A stretch of 54,410 bases of DNA from Desulfobacterales bacterium (GCA_016209225.1 JACQWO010000020.1:1-54410); one strand, 5' to 3'. Shown: positions 17,214 to 26,429, numbered from the stretch's first letter. Notes: a model not told the origin generated them from the sequence alone. Made by a program: numbers and translations.

Positions 17214-18428
17214 TTACTTTGTAACCGGCATCCTCCACCCTGTAACAGGCATAAACCTGATCTTTTCTATATCAGCTTTGTAAACCCTAACATACTTCTG
17301 GCCACGGCGGTTTTCTTTACCAAAGGTGATAGTACCACATATCCCCCCTGCATCAAAATCCTTTATCGTTTCCATAGCCTTCATAAGGGTCTCTCCGCTA
17401 AGGTCTTTTCCAGCTCTTTTCATCCCCTCCGTGAATACCATAGCAGCAACCCAACCCTGAAAATAGCCGCTATCTGTCATGATATCTAAGCTCTTATGGT
17501 AATTAAGAGTAATTTCTCTTACTTTAGCCATCCCAGGAGTATCTTCATGCCACTGGCCATAGATATTGGAAACATATCCGTTCTTTGCCCCTTTACCGGC
17601 AAGCTTTATCAAATCCTGACTGCAAACCCACTGGGTACCCAAAAAAGTAGGCTCATAACCAAACTTCCTCGCATCCCTCATCAATCCTGCTGCCGTCACA
17701 GCTATATGCTGAACAATAACATAATCAACCTTCGCCTTTTTCAAATTCAGTATCTGAGAGGTAGCATCCAATGCCCCTACATTCAGTACCTCTCTGTGCA
17801 TATCCAAATCATAAAATTTGGCTCGTTCTATTGCTCCCTGCATACCGGCCTTTCCAAACTCGATATCAGGATAGACCACCCCAAACTTAGGATTCTTCGC
17901 CTTCAGGTCTCTAATTGCATAATCCATTAAGACAGCAGCGGCATCCTCGTGGGTAGCCCCTGTACAGAAGATATATTTCTTTGGGGGAGAAGAAAGCCTC
18001 AATTCAAGACCTGCCGGAATATTGGGAATCTTTTCTTTTTCTATCTGATTGAAAAGGGCAATGTTGCCGCCACCCTGCCCTGTGCCAATAAAGGCAAGTG
18101 CCTTGTCCCTGTAAACAATCTTTTTAAAGGCTGCAACAGACAATGCTACATTTGCACGGTCATCTTCCACGATTACCTTTACCTTTCTCCCATGGATACC
18201 CCCTTGATCGTTGATGTGTTGAAAATATGTTCTAAATGACGCTATACCATACTTCCATGTGTCTGCCACTGGTCCGGTTACATCACCTATGATTGCCATC
18301 TTTATTGTATCATCGGTTACACCCCTAACATCCTCTCCATACAATCGGCTACTCAGTGACATGATCAAAATAAATGACAAAAAACCAACAACAGACAACT
18401 GATACCTGGAATTTAGTAATCGTTTCAT
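17214..18428 (-). CDS. Periplasmic ligand-binding protein, Peripla_BP_6 type (array copy 9)
   Basis: I start at the ATG at 18428 (MKRLLNSRYQ, 404 aa) since gagggga lies 6 nt upstream; the longer frame (18443) would swallow that site. The signal peptide is hydrophobic to about residue 28. The mature part opens EDVRGVTDDTIKMAIIGDVT. The ligand loop GTGQGGGNIALF is unique in the array, mixing features of the GPxS and GGTGQ forms, and is followed by PAGLELRLSSPPKKYIF. The hinge QWHEDTPG has a His, as in copy 2. It ends W-R-M-P-V-T-K. Ligand unknown. Confidence 0.9.
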   Translation of the reverse strand: MKRLLNSRYQLSVVGFLSFILIMSLSSRLYGEDVRGVTDDTIKMAIIGDVTGPVADTWKYGIASFRTYFQHINDQGGIHGRKVKVIVEDDRANVALSVAAFKKIVYRDKALAFIGTGQGGGNIALFNQIEKEKIPNIPAGLELRLSSPPKKYIFCTGATHEDAAAVLMDYAIRDLKAKNPKFGVVYPDIEFGKAGMQGAIERAKFYDLDMHREVLNVGALDATSQILNLKKAKVDYVIVQHIAVTAAGLMRDARKFGYEPTFLGTQWVCSQDLIKLAGKGAKNGYVSNIYGQWHEDTPGMAKVREITLNYHKSLDIMTDSGYFQGWVAAMVFTEGMKRAGKDLSGETLMKAMETIKDFDAGGICGTITFGKENRRGQKYVRVYKADIEKIRFMPVTGWRMPVTK

Positions 18429-18447
18429 GATCAATCCCCTCATCTTC

Positions 18448-19647
18448 TCACTCTTTTGTCTTTATCCAGTCACTAATGGGATGAAATATCCCCTTTTCCA
18501 CATCCGCCTTATAGAACTTGCAATACTCCGATGCCTGATGCTTATCAGGCCCAAAGGTCACATTGCTGCTCAGACCCTGCATGTCAAAGTCCTTCATCCC
18601 TTCCCATGCCTTTATCAGACCTTCTCTAGCAAGGTTTTTACCTGTCCTATTGAGTCCTTCATGTACAATCATGCACTCAGACCATCCCTGGATATATCCT
18701 CTTGGACGGATCTCCTTTTCCGTGCCCGGATGGTATCTCAAGGTTATTTCTCTCACTACCTTTGTCCCAGGAGTACTATCATACCAGGCTGCAAAGGAAT
18801 TGGTTGCATGAAAATTTTCCGCTGCTTTGCCTGCCAGTTCCAGCATAGTCTCTATACATGTATACTTAGTCCCTAAATAGAATGCCTTCAAACCAAATTT
18901 CTTTGCATCCTTCAAAAAGACAGCACTGCTCGAGGGAGTTAGGTGGAGGATTAAATGGGTGGGGTTGACCTTTTTTAGTCGAAGCACCTCAGAACCCGCC
19001 TCAATGGCCCCTGGGGAGAGGATAATGTCCGCCGTAAGTTCCAAACCATATTTCTTTGCCTGTTCATTTGCAGAACGGGAACCCACCTTACCATGTTCTG
19101 TATCTGGCCTTACCAATCCGATCTTTGGGTCCTTCACTTTAAGGACATTTATCAACCAGTTGAATATGATCTCGATCTCATCCTCATAAGTAGCACCATT
19201 AGTAAAATGATATGGCAGCGTCGGACGCACGAAAATCCTCGATGTACTCGTCACAAAATTGGGAATCTTTAATTTGTTAAATTGGGGTACTAAGGCAAGC
19301 ATTTGCCCTGTCCCCCCAATCTCCATAAACATAAATACCTCATCTCTGTAAACAAGCTTTTTAAATGCTGCCACATGGAGTGGAATAGTATAACGATCAT
19401 CCTCAACGATTATCTTAACCTTCCTTCCATGGATGCCTCCCTGGTCGTTTACGTTCTTAAAATATGTCCTGATAGCCTTCGGAGCCGGAGTCTGGAGATC
19501 AGCTGTAGGACCGGTCATGTCGACTATTACACCGATCTTAATGGTGTCTTTGGGGCGAGCAGGGTCTTCTTCTGCCACTGCAAAGTGAACACCTGAAAAT
19601 ACCAGAATTAAAACCAAACCAACAAATAACATCTCTCTTATTTTCAT
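18448..19647 (-). CDS. Periplasmic ligand-binding protein, Peripla_BP_6 type (array copy 10)
   Basis: A 399-residue protein. The ATG is preceded by aagggagaataaaccct. The signal peptide is cleaved near AVA (residue 25). Its mature start, EEDPARPKDTIKIGVIVDMT, lacks the R-G-V-T block found in most other copies. The ligand loop is IGGTGQMLALV, followed by SRIFVRPTLPYHF, where the usual R-R-Y-I-F is altered. The hinge is AWYDSTPG. The tail S-S-N-V-T-F-G-P-D-K-H-Q-A-S-E-Y-C resembles the relic at 22954-23058. Only 19 nt separate its stop from copy 9. Confidence 0.9.
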   Translation of the reverse strand: MKIREMLFVGLVLILVFSGVHFAVAEEDPARPKDTIKIGVIVDMTGPTADLQTPAPKAIRTYFKNVNDQGGIHGRKVKIIVEDDRYTIPLHVAAFKKLVYRDEVFMFMEIGGTGQMLALVPQFNKLKIPNFVTSTSRIFVRPTLPYHFTNGATYEDEIEIIFNWLINVLKVKDPKIGLVRPDTEHGKVGSRSANEQAKKYGLELTADIILSPGAIEAGSEVLRLKKVNPTHLILHLTPSSSAVFLKDAKKFGLKAFYLGTKYTCIETMLELAGKAAENFHATNSFAAWYDSTPGTKVVREITLRYHPGTEKEIRPRGYIQGWSECMIVHEGLNRTGKNLAREGLIKAWEGMKDFDMQGLSSNVTFGPDKHQASEYCKFYKADVEKGIFHPISDWIKTKE

Positions 19648-19767
19648 AGGGTTTATTCTCCCTTGATAAAAAAATTAGCCGTTGTACCAGCATTAAATAA
19701 ACCAGCTCTCAATTCCTTATTCAAATTATCGCTTATTGCTTACCTTTTTGGAGACTCATCATCTGTC

Positions 19768-20982
19768 TTATTTTGATGGCTTCATCCAGTCCGTTATTGC
19801 TATCAGTCGTTTGTTTTGCACGTCGGCCTTGTATAGCTTCACATATTCTCCACCTGTCCTCATGCCAGGCCCAAGGGTTATAGGTCCGGTTAAACCATCC
19901 GTTTTAAAATCCTTAAAACTCTCGTAAGCCCTTATCAGACCTTCTCTGTTTAAATCCTTACCTGCCCGCTTCAGGGCCTCGACCAATACGACACTATGTG
20001 TCCAACCCTGAACGAACCAACTAGGTTGTTCATTTTTCTTAGGATTGTATTTAGAATTTATCTCCTTCATCTTTGTTATACCAGGAACATTCTCATACCA
20101 TCTGCTGAAGGAATTGACGATATGAAAGTTCTTTGAGCCATCCCCTGTCAATCTCACGAGATCTTCGGCACCGGCATATTTTGTTCCTAAATACATGGGG
20201 TCGTATCCGATTTTCATAGCACTCCTGACGAATGCAGTCGCATTCCCGGTAGTTGTGTGGAGCAATACGTAATCACAGCTGGCCATCTTCAAGATGAGTG
20301 CCTCTGATGTAGCATCTATGGCACCAGGAGAAACTATAACCTCTCCCACCAGCTTGGTGTGGCGCAATTCAGCCTGTTGGCTGGCTGTCCGGGAACCAAC
20401 CTTTCCATGCTCTGTATCAGCCCTAACCAAGCCTATCTTTGGATTCTTTGCCTTTTTAACATCATATATGTAGTCGAACAGTATCTTTATTTCATCTTCG
20501 TAACTCGTTCCGTGTGTGAAGTAATATTTCCTGGGAGGGATAACTAGAATGTCCGAAGTAGGTGGTCCCAGTACAGGAACTTGCTCTTTGGCTATCATAG
20601 GCTGTAATGCCAATAGTCCCCCGGTCGACCCTCCAAGAAACATAGTAAATACTTGATTTCTATAAATCAGTTTCTTGAATGCAGAAATCATCAGGGAAAC
20701 CGTATACCGATCATCTTCATGGACCCATTTAAGCTTCCTCCCGTGAATACCTCCCTGGTCATTCACATATCTAAAATAGGTTTTGACACCGTCAGCGAGG
20801 GGGCCTTGAATTTCGACTGTTGGTCCTGTCTGGTCAAGTATCATACCAACCATTATAGTATCTTCGGTTACACCAGGGACATTCGCCGCTTCCCCCGGTG
20901 TAACAGTAAAAAGAGCAACAATTGACATAACAAAGAAAACAAATAAAGGTATTAAGAACACATAGGATGATCTTTTTTTCAT
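19768..20982 (-). CDS. Periplasmic ligand-binding protein, Peripla_BP_6 type (array copy 11)
   Basis: A 404-residue protein. The ATG follows aaaaaaaggaggaattcc, one of the strongest ribosome sites in the array. The signal peptide is cleaved near GEAA (residue 33). The mature part starts NVPGVTEDTIMVGMILDQT. It has WVHEDDRYTV where other copies have I-V-E-D-D-R-Y-S-I. The ligand loop LGGSTGGLLAL is again different, and the hinge is RWYENVPG. The region KNPKKNEQPSWFVQGW type (shifted by indels) is specific to it. Like copy 10 it has K-V-G-S-R-T/S-A after E-H-G, so the two are probably sisters. A 120-nt gap follows. Confidence 0.9.
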   Translation of the reverse strand: MKKRSSYVFLIPLFVFFVMSIVALFTVTPGEAANVPGVTEDTIMVGMILDQTGPTVEIQGPLADGVKTYFRYVNDQGGIHGRKLKWVHEDDRYTVSLMISAFKKLIYRNQVFTMFLGGSTGGLLALQPMIAKEQVPVLGPPTSDILVIPPRKYYFTHGTSYEDEIKILFDYIYDVKKAKNPKIGLVRADTEHGKVGSRTASQQAELRHTKLVGEVIVSPGAIDATSEALILKMASCDYVLLHTTTGNATAFVRSAMKIGYDPMYLGTKYAGAEDLVRLTGDGSKNFHIVNSFSRWYENVPGITKMKEINSKYNPKKNEQPSWFVQGWTHSVVLVEALKRAGKDLNREGLIRAYESFKDFKTDGLTGPITLGPGMRTGGEYVKLYKADVQNKRLIAITDWMKPSK

Positions 20983-21031
20983 GGAATTCCTCCTTTTTTT
21001 TATGTTTTTTTATTACTCATGCTGAATAAGT

Positions 21032-22237
21032 CTACTTTCTCTCTAAAGGCTTAAGCCATCCAGTAATAGGAACAAAAATAGCTTTATCTAAATCTGTCTT
21101 ATAGAATTGGGAGAACTGGTTAGGTTTGTGCTGGGTTGGGCTATAAGTGATAAGACCACAAAGGCCTTTTGTATCAAAATCCTTCAAACTCTCTAACGCA
21201 TCTACAAGATTATCTCCATTCAAATCCTTGCCTGCCCTTTTTATAGCTTCACCAAGGATTAAAGATGTAACCCAGCCCTGGGTATAGAACTTGGTCTGTA
21301 TCTTTGTGTCAGGCTGATATTTCAAGGTTATCTCTCTCATATTCGTAACCCCTGGTGTATCATCGTACCATGAGTTGAATGAATGTACCCCAATGAACTT
21401 TTCTGCTGCCTTTCCGGCTACCTTTATCAAATCCTCTCCACAGGTATAATAATCGCCTATAAAGGTGGGTTTATAGTCAAATTTCCTTGCATCCCTGAGT
21501 AGAATTATTGCCTGTCCAACACCGCTGTGGGCAATAACATAATCTGCCTTTGCCCTTTTCAGAGAGAGAACCTGTGAAGTGGCTTCAAGTATATTCAAAC
21601 CAACGATCTCCTCGGCTACCATCTCTATATTATAAAACTTTGCCCTCTCCCTTGCAGCCCTTAAGCCTGTCTTTCCGTGCTCTGTATCCGGATAAGTAAA
21701 GGCTATTCTGGGGTTTTTAACATTTAGTATCTTAATTATATAGTCAAATATACATTCCACCTCATCATCATAGCTGGCCGCCGGTATAAAGACATGTCTC
21801 CTCACCGGATTGACCAGACTCTCTGCCAGACTGACAGTTATAACCGGAACCCTCTCCTTTTTTATCTGGGAGGCAAGTGCCATTGTCTGCCCCGTCCCCC
21901 CTCCATACAATATTGAGAGTACCCCATCTCTAAAGACGAGTTTCTTGAAACCGGCTATGGCACCAGGGATGGTATAATGGTCATCCTCAATGATAAGCTT
22001 TATCTTCCTGCCATTGATACCACCCTGTTCGTTTATATGCCGGATATAGTTTCGAGTTGCCTGTACTAAGGGAATTGTCATGTTTGTAACAGGCCCCGTC
22101 ATGTCTATTATTACACCGACTTTAATAATATCTTTCGTGACTCCGCTGTCTTTTTCAGCAGATACTCCCGTAACCAATAAAAGAACCAGAGCCAAAGTTA
22201 AAATCGCACTAAACCCCCAATAACCTTTTCTAACCAT
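21032..22237 (-). CDS. Periplasmic ligand-binding protein, Peripla_BP_6 type (array copy 12)
   Basis: A 401-residue protein. The ATG follows caggaggtttgaatt. The signal peptide is cleaved near GVSA (residue 27). The mature start is EKDSGVTKDIIKVGVIIDMT. The ligand loop is GGGTGQTMALA, the hinge SWYDDTPG, and the tail G-L-C-G-L-I-T-Y-S-P-T-Q-H-K. It belongs to the GGTGQ group with copies 5 and 6. It is the first intact gene of the array in transcription order; the truncated copy at 22328 lies just upstream. It ends W-L-K-P-L-E-R-K. Confidence 0.9.
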   Translation of the reverse strand: MVRKGYWGFSAILTLALVLLLVTGVSAEKDSGVTKDIIKVGVIIDMTGPVTNMTIPLVQATRNYIRHINEQGGINGRKIKLIIEDDHYTIPGAIAGFKKLVFRDGVLSILYGGGTGQTMALASQIKKERVPVITVSLAESLVNPVRRHVFIPAASYDDEVECIFDYIIKILNVKNPRIAFTYPDTEHGKTGLRAARERAKFYNIEMVAEEIVGLNILEATSQVLSLKRAKADYVIAHSGVGQAIILLRDARKFDYKPTFIGDYYTCGEDLIKVAGKAAEKFIGVHSFNSWYDDTPGVTNMREITLKYQPDTKIQTKFYTQGWVTSLILGEAIKRAGKDLNGDNLVDALESLKDFDTKGLCGLITYSPTQHKPNQFSQFYKTDLDKAIFVPITGWLKPLERK

Positions 22238-22327
22238 AATTCAAACCTCCTGAAAAATTTATTGATACATGGTTCCCATAAAAGTTTGGAGAATATACCA
22301 ACCAAGCAAACAGGATCTTCTTGATTG

Positions 22328-22687
22328 TCAATCCCTAAATGCCGGTTCCCTAAATCCGGTAATGGGTATAAAGGTCTGCTTTTCAATGTCGGTTTTGTAA
22401 AGTTTATTAGTCCTCCCACCTTTATGATCATTTTTACTATAGCTTACAGGACCTGAAATATCACCCGTGCTAAAGTTTTTAAAGGTTTCATAAGCCTCAA
22501 CCAAGGTATCGGGTGTTAAATCTCTACCCGCCCTCTTTAATCCTTCTGCACAGATCATAGAGGTTACCCACCCCTGGGTATAATTTCTGATCTTCGGCTT
22601 TGTGCCAGGTTGATACTTCTCTGTAATCTTTCTCATTTGAATCATTCCAGTGGTATCATCAAACCAATAGCCATAGAAACTCTTTTT
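22328..22687 (-). pseudogene. Truncated Peripla_BP_6 binding protein (C-terminal third only)
   Basis: An open frame of 119 codons begins right after an in-frame stop (22688-22690) and reads KKSFYGYWFDDTTGMIQMRK, continuing to a normal C-terminus (ITGFREPAFRD). The YWFDDTTG block equals the hinge motif of the intact copies, so about 270 N-terminal residues, including signal peptide and ligand loop, are gone. The remaining codons are intact without stops, so the truncation may be fairly recent. An internal ATG (22645) could start a 105-residue piece, but without a signal peptide it would not work as a binding protein. Confidence 0.85.
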
Positions 22688-22953
22688 TTAACCTTGGGGC
22701 TATCTTTTTGATATTTCAGAAGTTACAGTTACAGGGATGTCATCAAAACGAGATGTCAGAGGATAACAGTAGAAATAGTCAGAGGTCATGGGGAGATTCC
22801 ATCAGGTATCGAAGATGAACCTCGAATTCGGAAACGAATAAGAAATGTAGGAGGGTATGGGAGACAACTGACTAGAATTTAAAGGGTTATTTGAATTATC
22901 ACCTACCTTATCTAGATATTATAAAACTAACTGTTTTGGGGAAATTACTAAAG
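22688..22953. other. Gene-free stretch between two binding-protein relics
   Basis: No open frame, RNA or repeat is convincing here. It lies between two C-terminal relics of the array family and is probably leftover, decayed array DNA. I could not read further family motifs in any frame. Confidence 0.4.
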
Positions 22954-23058
22954 TCAGAGTTTAGTAATCGGGAGATCGGGTTTGAATATCCTACAGTATT
23001 CTGTTGCCTTACGGTCATTGGAGCCAAAAGTAACTGAGGTGGTCCCCATTGTCAAGAC
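22954..23058 (-). pseudogene. Second, shorter Peripla_BP_6 relic (C-terminal motif only)
   Basis: Minus-strand frame VLTMGTTSVTFGSNDRKATE continuing YCRIFKPDL, then a stop at 22954-22956. It lines up with the intact copies' penultimate block (copy 10: S-N-V-T-F-G-P-D-K-H-Q-A-S-E-Y-C-K-F). Only about 35 codons remain and the final W-x-x-P tail is lost. It shows that at least one more array member once stood here. Confidence 0.65.
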
Positions 23059-23080
23059 AAAAGATTGCGAAAAATAAATC

Positions 23081-24577
23081 TCATTTATTCAAGTACTCAG
23101 CATAATCCACCACGTGACGCAATGCCCTTGCTGCCCTTCTGGGGTTCGGATATATTGGAATACCCTTCTCACGCAAGAGTTTGAAGCTTTCCGGTTCTGC
23201 CATAACCCTTGGCATTAGATTAACATAAACAAGGGGTTTCCCAAGCTTATCTATTTTTTCCCTCATGATATCTAAATTCTTAGTTTCTTGCTCTTCGAGA
23301 GACTTAATCATCTTCTGAAACTCTTCATTATTTGAAAAGGATCCCTTCTCTATCATATTCGAAAAATAAGAACTTGCCCCAATACCCCCTAAAAGAATTG
23401 CAATATCTATGTTAGGGTCTTCCATTATTGTCCATAGGCAGGAAAATATAACAAGATTGCCCGATGTAACCATATCCGTAATATCTGTAGGATTTCCGTA
23501 GGAACAGCGTAAGGGTAAAAGGGATCTCAATGTTTCGGTAGTCTCAGAGGAGAAATCAGGAAGCTCTAAACCTATCTTTTCAACAGCTTCAGCCATCACA
23601 ACGCCGATACCCCCACCTTCAGTTAAAATTCCCACCCTATTACCTCTTGGAAGAGGAAGAGAAAGCAGGGCAGTAACAACATCGAACAACTCCACTTCAT
23701 CCTCTACTCTGATTACTCCCGACTGTTTAAACATAGCATCATAGATTTTGTCCGAACCGGATAAAGATGCAGTATGGGACTTTGCTGCCTTTGCAGAACC
23801 CTTTGTGGCGCCAGCCTTCATGATTATGATTGGTTTTTCCCGTGTGATTTCCCTGGCCAATTTAAAGAACCGTCTGCCTTCTCTTAACCCTTCTACATAG
23901 GCACCGATAATCTTGGTATCTTCATCTTTGGCAAGATATTCTATATAATCTTCAAAATGGATATCAGCCTCATTACCGTTGCTTACAAATTTACTAAAGC
24001 CAATCCCTCGGTGTGTTCCAGTGCGAACCACACGCTGGCCGTAAGTCCCGCTCTGGGAAAGAAAAGCAACCGGCCCTGGTTTGACGTCCTCCATCCATGC
24101 CAGTGTAGAAAATGAGGAATGTGTATTTATATGACCCATACTATTGGGGCCGATGAATCGTATTCCCCCTTCTCTTGCTATATCCACCAGTTCTTTTTCC
24201 AGTTTTCCGCCTTCTTCACCAGACTCAGCAAGTCCCCCTGTAATCACCAAAGCTGCTTTAACCCCCTTAGCTACACACTCTCTCATAACTTCAGGGGTTT
24301 TTGTAGTAGGCACTGAAAGAACTGCGAATTCCACCGGATATGGTATGTCTGTGATTTTCCGGTATGCCTTAATCCCCATTACCTCATTGCTTTTTGAATT
24401 AACCGGATAAACCTTCCTTTCCGGATTGCCAATAAGACGGTTCATAACCCCAAAACCCCATGTTCCTATCCTGTTCGATGCTCCAACTACAGCCACCGAG
24501 CAGGGATTAAAGATGTAATCTAGCTGCTCTACAATAGAACTTTCAGTTACAGATTCAACTTTAGCAACATTTTCCAC
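23081..24577 (-). CDS. ADP-forming acyl-CoA synthetase, alpha (CoA-binding) subunit
   Basis: A 498-residue protein of the acetate-CoA ligase (ADP-forming) alpha family. It converts acyl-CoA, ADP and phosphate to acid, CoA and ATP together with an ATP-grasp beta subunit. It starts at GTG after a clear aggagg. The N-terminal CoA-binding Rossmann domain has VAVVGASNRIGTWGFGVMNR (residues 28-47). The middle domain holds GPNSMG (143-148) and LSQSGTYGQ. The phosphohistidine is H268 in AKAAKSHTASLSG. A third domain starts about residue 310 (RVGILTEGGGIGVVMAEA). No ATP-grasp beta partner is in the window, so it must be encoded elsewhere. Standing after the 2-oxoacid oxidoreductase genes, it probably makes ATP from branched or aromatic acyl-CoA. 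Confidence 0.85.
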   Translation of the reverse strand: MENVAKVESVTESSIVEQLDYIFNPCSVAVVGASNRIGTWGFGVMNRLIGNPERKVYPVNSKSNEVMGIKAYRKITDIPYPVEFAVLSVPTTKTPEVMRECVAKGVKAALVITGGLAESGEEGGKLEKELVDIAREGGIRFIGPNSMGHINTHSSFSTLAWMEDVKPGPVAFLSQSGTYGQRVVRTGTHRGIGFSKFVSNGNEADIHFEDYIEYLAKDEDTKIIGAYVEGLREGRRFFKLAREITREKPIIIMKAGATKGSAKAAKSHTASLSGSDKIYDAMFKQSGVIRVEDEVELFDVVTALLSLPLPRGNRVGILTEGGGIGVVMAEAVEKIGLELPDFSSETTETLRSLLPLRCSYGNPTDITDMVTSGNLVIFSCLWTIMEDPNIDIAILLGGIGASSYFSNMIEKGSFSNNEEFQKMIKSLEEQETKNLDIMREKIDKLGKPLVYVNLMPRVMAEPESFKLLREKGIPIYPNPRRAARALRHVVDYAEYLNK

Positions 24578-24717
24578 TTCAAATACCTCCTGAACTTCAA
24601 ATGAATTTCAACTTTCGAAAAGAGTATGTTCGGTTATAGAGGTTCCATAACCCTACAGAAATAAGTTTCAACTTTAGCAATTCGTTTCAAAAAACAGAGA
24701 AGACTTTTTCAGCTTTT

Positions 24718-25272
24718 TTACATTATTTCATATCCGCATCTCAATGCCTCTTTATTTAAGGGTATCAGCTTGTCTTTCTGCTCTTTTCGGAGGGTGTCCT
24801 CAAGAGTGTTTTCTACCGTTTCAATTGGAATTACATTCGTCATCTTAAGATAAACCCCCAGGAGCACCAAGTTTGAAACCTGAATAGCCCCCATCTCCTG
24901 TGCCAGCTCTGTAGCAGGAATAGGTATTGCCTTTACGTCATTTCTCTTCAATTCCCGCTTTACCATTGAGCTGTTAAAAATGAGGAGACCCCCAGGTGCC
25001 ACGCTACCCTCATAAAGGTCCAAGGCAGGTTCATCAAATACCAGTAAGGATTGGGGTACTGCGATCATGGGGGATAAGACCTGATTATCAGAGAGTACAA
25101 CCCCACAAAATACCCTTCCCCCTCGCTGCCATGTCTCATAAGTTGGAAACCAGCTCACATGGTTGAATTCTTTAAGACCGGCCCTGGCAATCAATAGCCC
25201 AATCATCAATACACCTTGGCCTCCATAACCAGCAATTGCAACGTTACATGTCCTGCCGTTATCTTTTCTCAT
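24718..25272 (-). CDS. 2-oxoacid:ferredoxin oxidoreductase, gamma subunit
   Basis: A 184-residue protein of the POR/KOR gamma family. It starts NVAIAGYGGQGVLMIGLLIA, the hallmark G-x-G-G-Q-G-V. It then has the SWFPTYETWQRGGRVFCGVV segment (usually P-S-Y-G-x-E-x-R-G-G), D-E-P-A-L-D and a C-terminal helical region. In these enzymes gamma packs against alpha and helps close the CoA and TPP site. It is the last of the four subunit genes, 21 nt after alpha. The Trp-Gln in ETWQRGG, where most members have E-x-R-G-G, suggests a separate subclass. Confidence 0.9.
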   Translation of the reverse strand: MRKDNGRTCNVAIAGYGGQGVLMIGLLIARAGLKEFNHVSWFPTYETWQRGGRVFCGVVLSDNQVLSPMIAVPQSLLVFDEPALDLYEGSVAPGGLLIFNSSMVKRELKRNDVKAIPIPATELAQEMGAIQVSNLVLLGVYLKMTNVIPIETVENTLEDTLRKEQKDKLIPLNKEALRCGYEIM

Positions 25273-25293
25273 TACTCTCCCCCATTAAAGAGT

Positions 25294-26364
25294 CTAGTTA
25301 AAAGCCTTGATCTTTTCTAAGACCTTTCGTGAAAGGATCATACCACTGCCTGTCGGCAGGTTGCGGTCCATGGATCCCACAAGGCCAATCCGAGCCTTCC
25401 CCACAACAGCCAATTCCACATCTTCAATCATTTGACCCATACAGTCTTCAACTACCAGGAATTTCTTTGTATTGTCGGCTATCTTATTTATTGCTTCACG
25501 TGGAAAAGGCCAGAGGGTTATTGGCCTGAAGAGTCCTACCCTTATCCCTTCATCACGGGCCAGATACATTGCCCTCAGGGACACCCTGGCTGTGGATCCA
25601 TAAGATACCAGAATTATCTCTGCATCTTCTATTTCATAGGTTTCATAACGAACTTCGTTCTCTTTTATCTTTGTGTATTTTTCGTCGGAACGTTTCATGT
25701 AATCATAGTAGGAGCCTATTATACCCGGTGAATTGTGAACAAAAGTACGTACATAATTATGAGCCGCAGAGCCCTTCACCGCCCAATCTTTTTCAGGCAA
25801 CGGTGGAAATTCGAGCTTCTTAAGCTCCACACTCTCGTACATCTGCCCCATTATACCATCACTCAATAAAATTACATGAATCCGATATTTGTCAGCCAGG
25901 TAAAATGCCAGTTGGGTGAGTTCAAATGCCTCTTGTACCGAGAAAGGGGCAAGAACTATATTCTTGTAGCCACCATGGGCGCCCCGGGTTGCGATAAGAT
26001 AGTCCATCTGAGAATGCTGCGTGCTTCCTGCTCCAGGACCACCACGCTGAACATTAACGATAAGGCATGGCAGTTCCATGGATGCTATCCCAGAAATCCC
26101 TTCCTGCATAAGACTAAAGGCTGTGCTGGCAGTAGAGGTCATAGCCCTTACACCTGTAGCTGCCGCCCCACAAACCATACTAATAGAAGCAAACTCACTC
26201 TCTGCCTGGACAAAGGTCCTGCCAAGTCTCGGAAACTCTCTCGCCATAAACTCTATCAATTCATTCTGTGGCGTTATGGGATAACCAAAGTAGTGCGTAC
26301 AGTCAGCATAGATAGCCCCATAACCAATAGCTTCATTCCCACTTATTAATATCTTTTCAACCAT
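25294..26364 (-). CDS. 2-oxoacid:ferredoxin oxidoreductase, alpha subunit
   Basis: A 356-residue protein counted from the ATG at 26364, 9 nt after aggag; earlier in-frame ATGs at 26373 and 26370 are too close to that site. It has the pyrimidine-binding domain of the TPP site (GNEAIGYGAIYADCTHYFGY, then PITPQNELIEFMAREFP), followed by the conserved QAESEFASISMVCGAAATG and the M-T-S-T-A-S motif. The C-terminal transketolase-C-like domain reads ILVSYGSTARVSLRAM. The enzyme oxidises a 2-oxoacid with CoA to acyl-CoA, CO2 and two reduced ferredoxins. The pattern is closest to the 2-oxoisovalerate/2-oxoglutarate (VorB/KorA) branch. The substrate is not fixed by sequence. Confidence 0.9.
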   Translation of the reverse strand: MVEKILISGNEAIGYGAIYADCTHYFGYPITPQNELIEFMAREFPRLGRTFVQAESEFASISMVCGAAATGVRAMTSTASTAFSLMQEGISGIASMELPCLIVNVQRGGPGAGSTQHSQMDYLIATRGAHGGYKNIVLAPFSVQEAFELTQLAFYLADKYRIHVILLSDGIMGQMYESVELKKLEFPPLPEKDWAVKGSAAHNYVRTFVHNSPGIIGSYYDYMKRSDEKYTKIKENEVRYETYEIEDAEIILVSYGSTARVSLRAMYLARDEGIRVGLFRPITLWPFPREAINKIADNTKKFLVVEDCMGQMIEDVELAVVGKARIGLVGSMDRNLPTGSGMILSRKVLEKIKAFN

Positions 26365-26429
26365 GGTCATCATCTCCTATAGAATATTTGAACAAATTTG
26401 TGTCTTGAGTCTTTAACCCAAGAGAGAAA

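Noticed and set aside
6670-22237. The array as an assembly artefact from one repeated gene
   Set aside because: The copies differ in signal peptides, lengths, loops, tails and gaps throughout; a collapsed or duplicated assembly would give near-identical copies.
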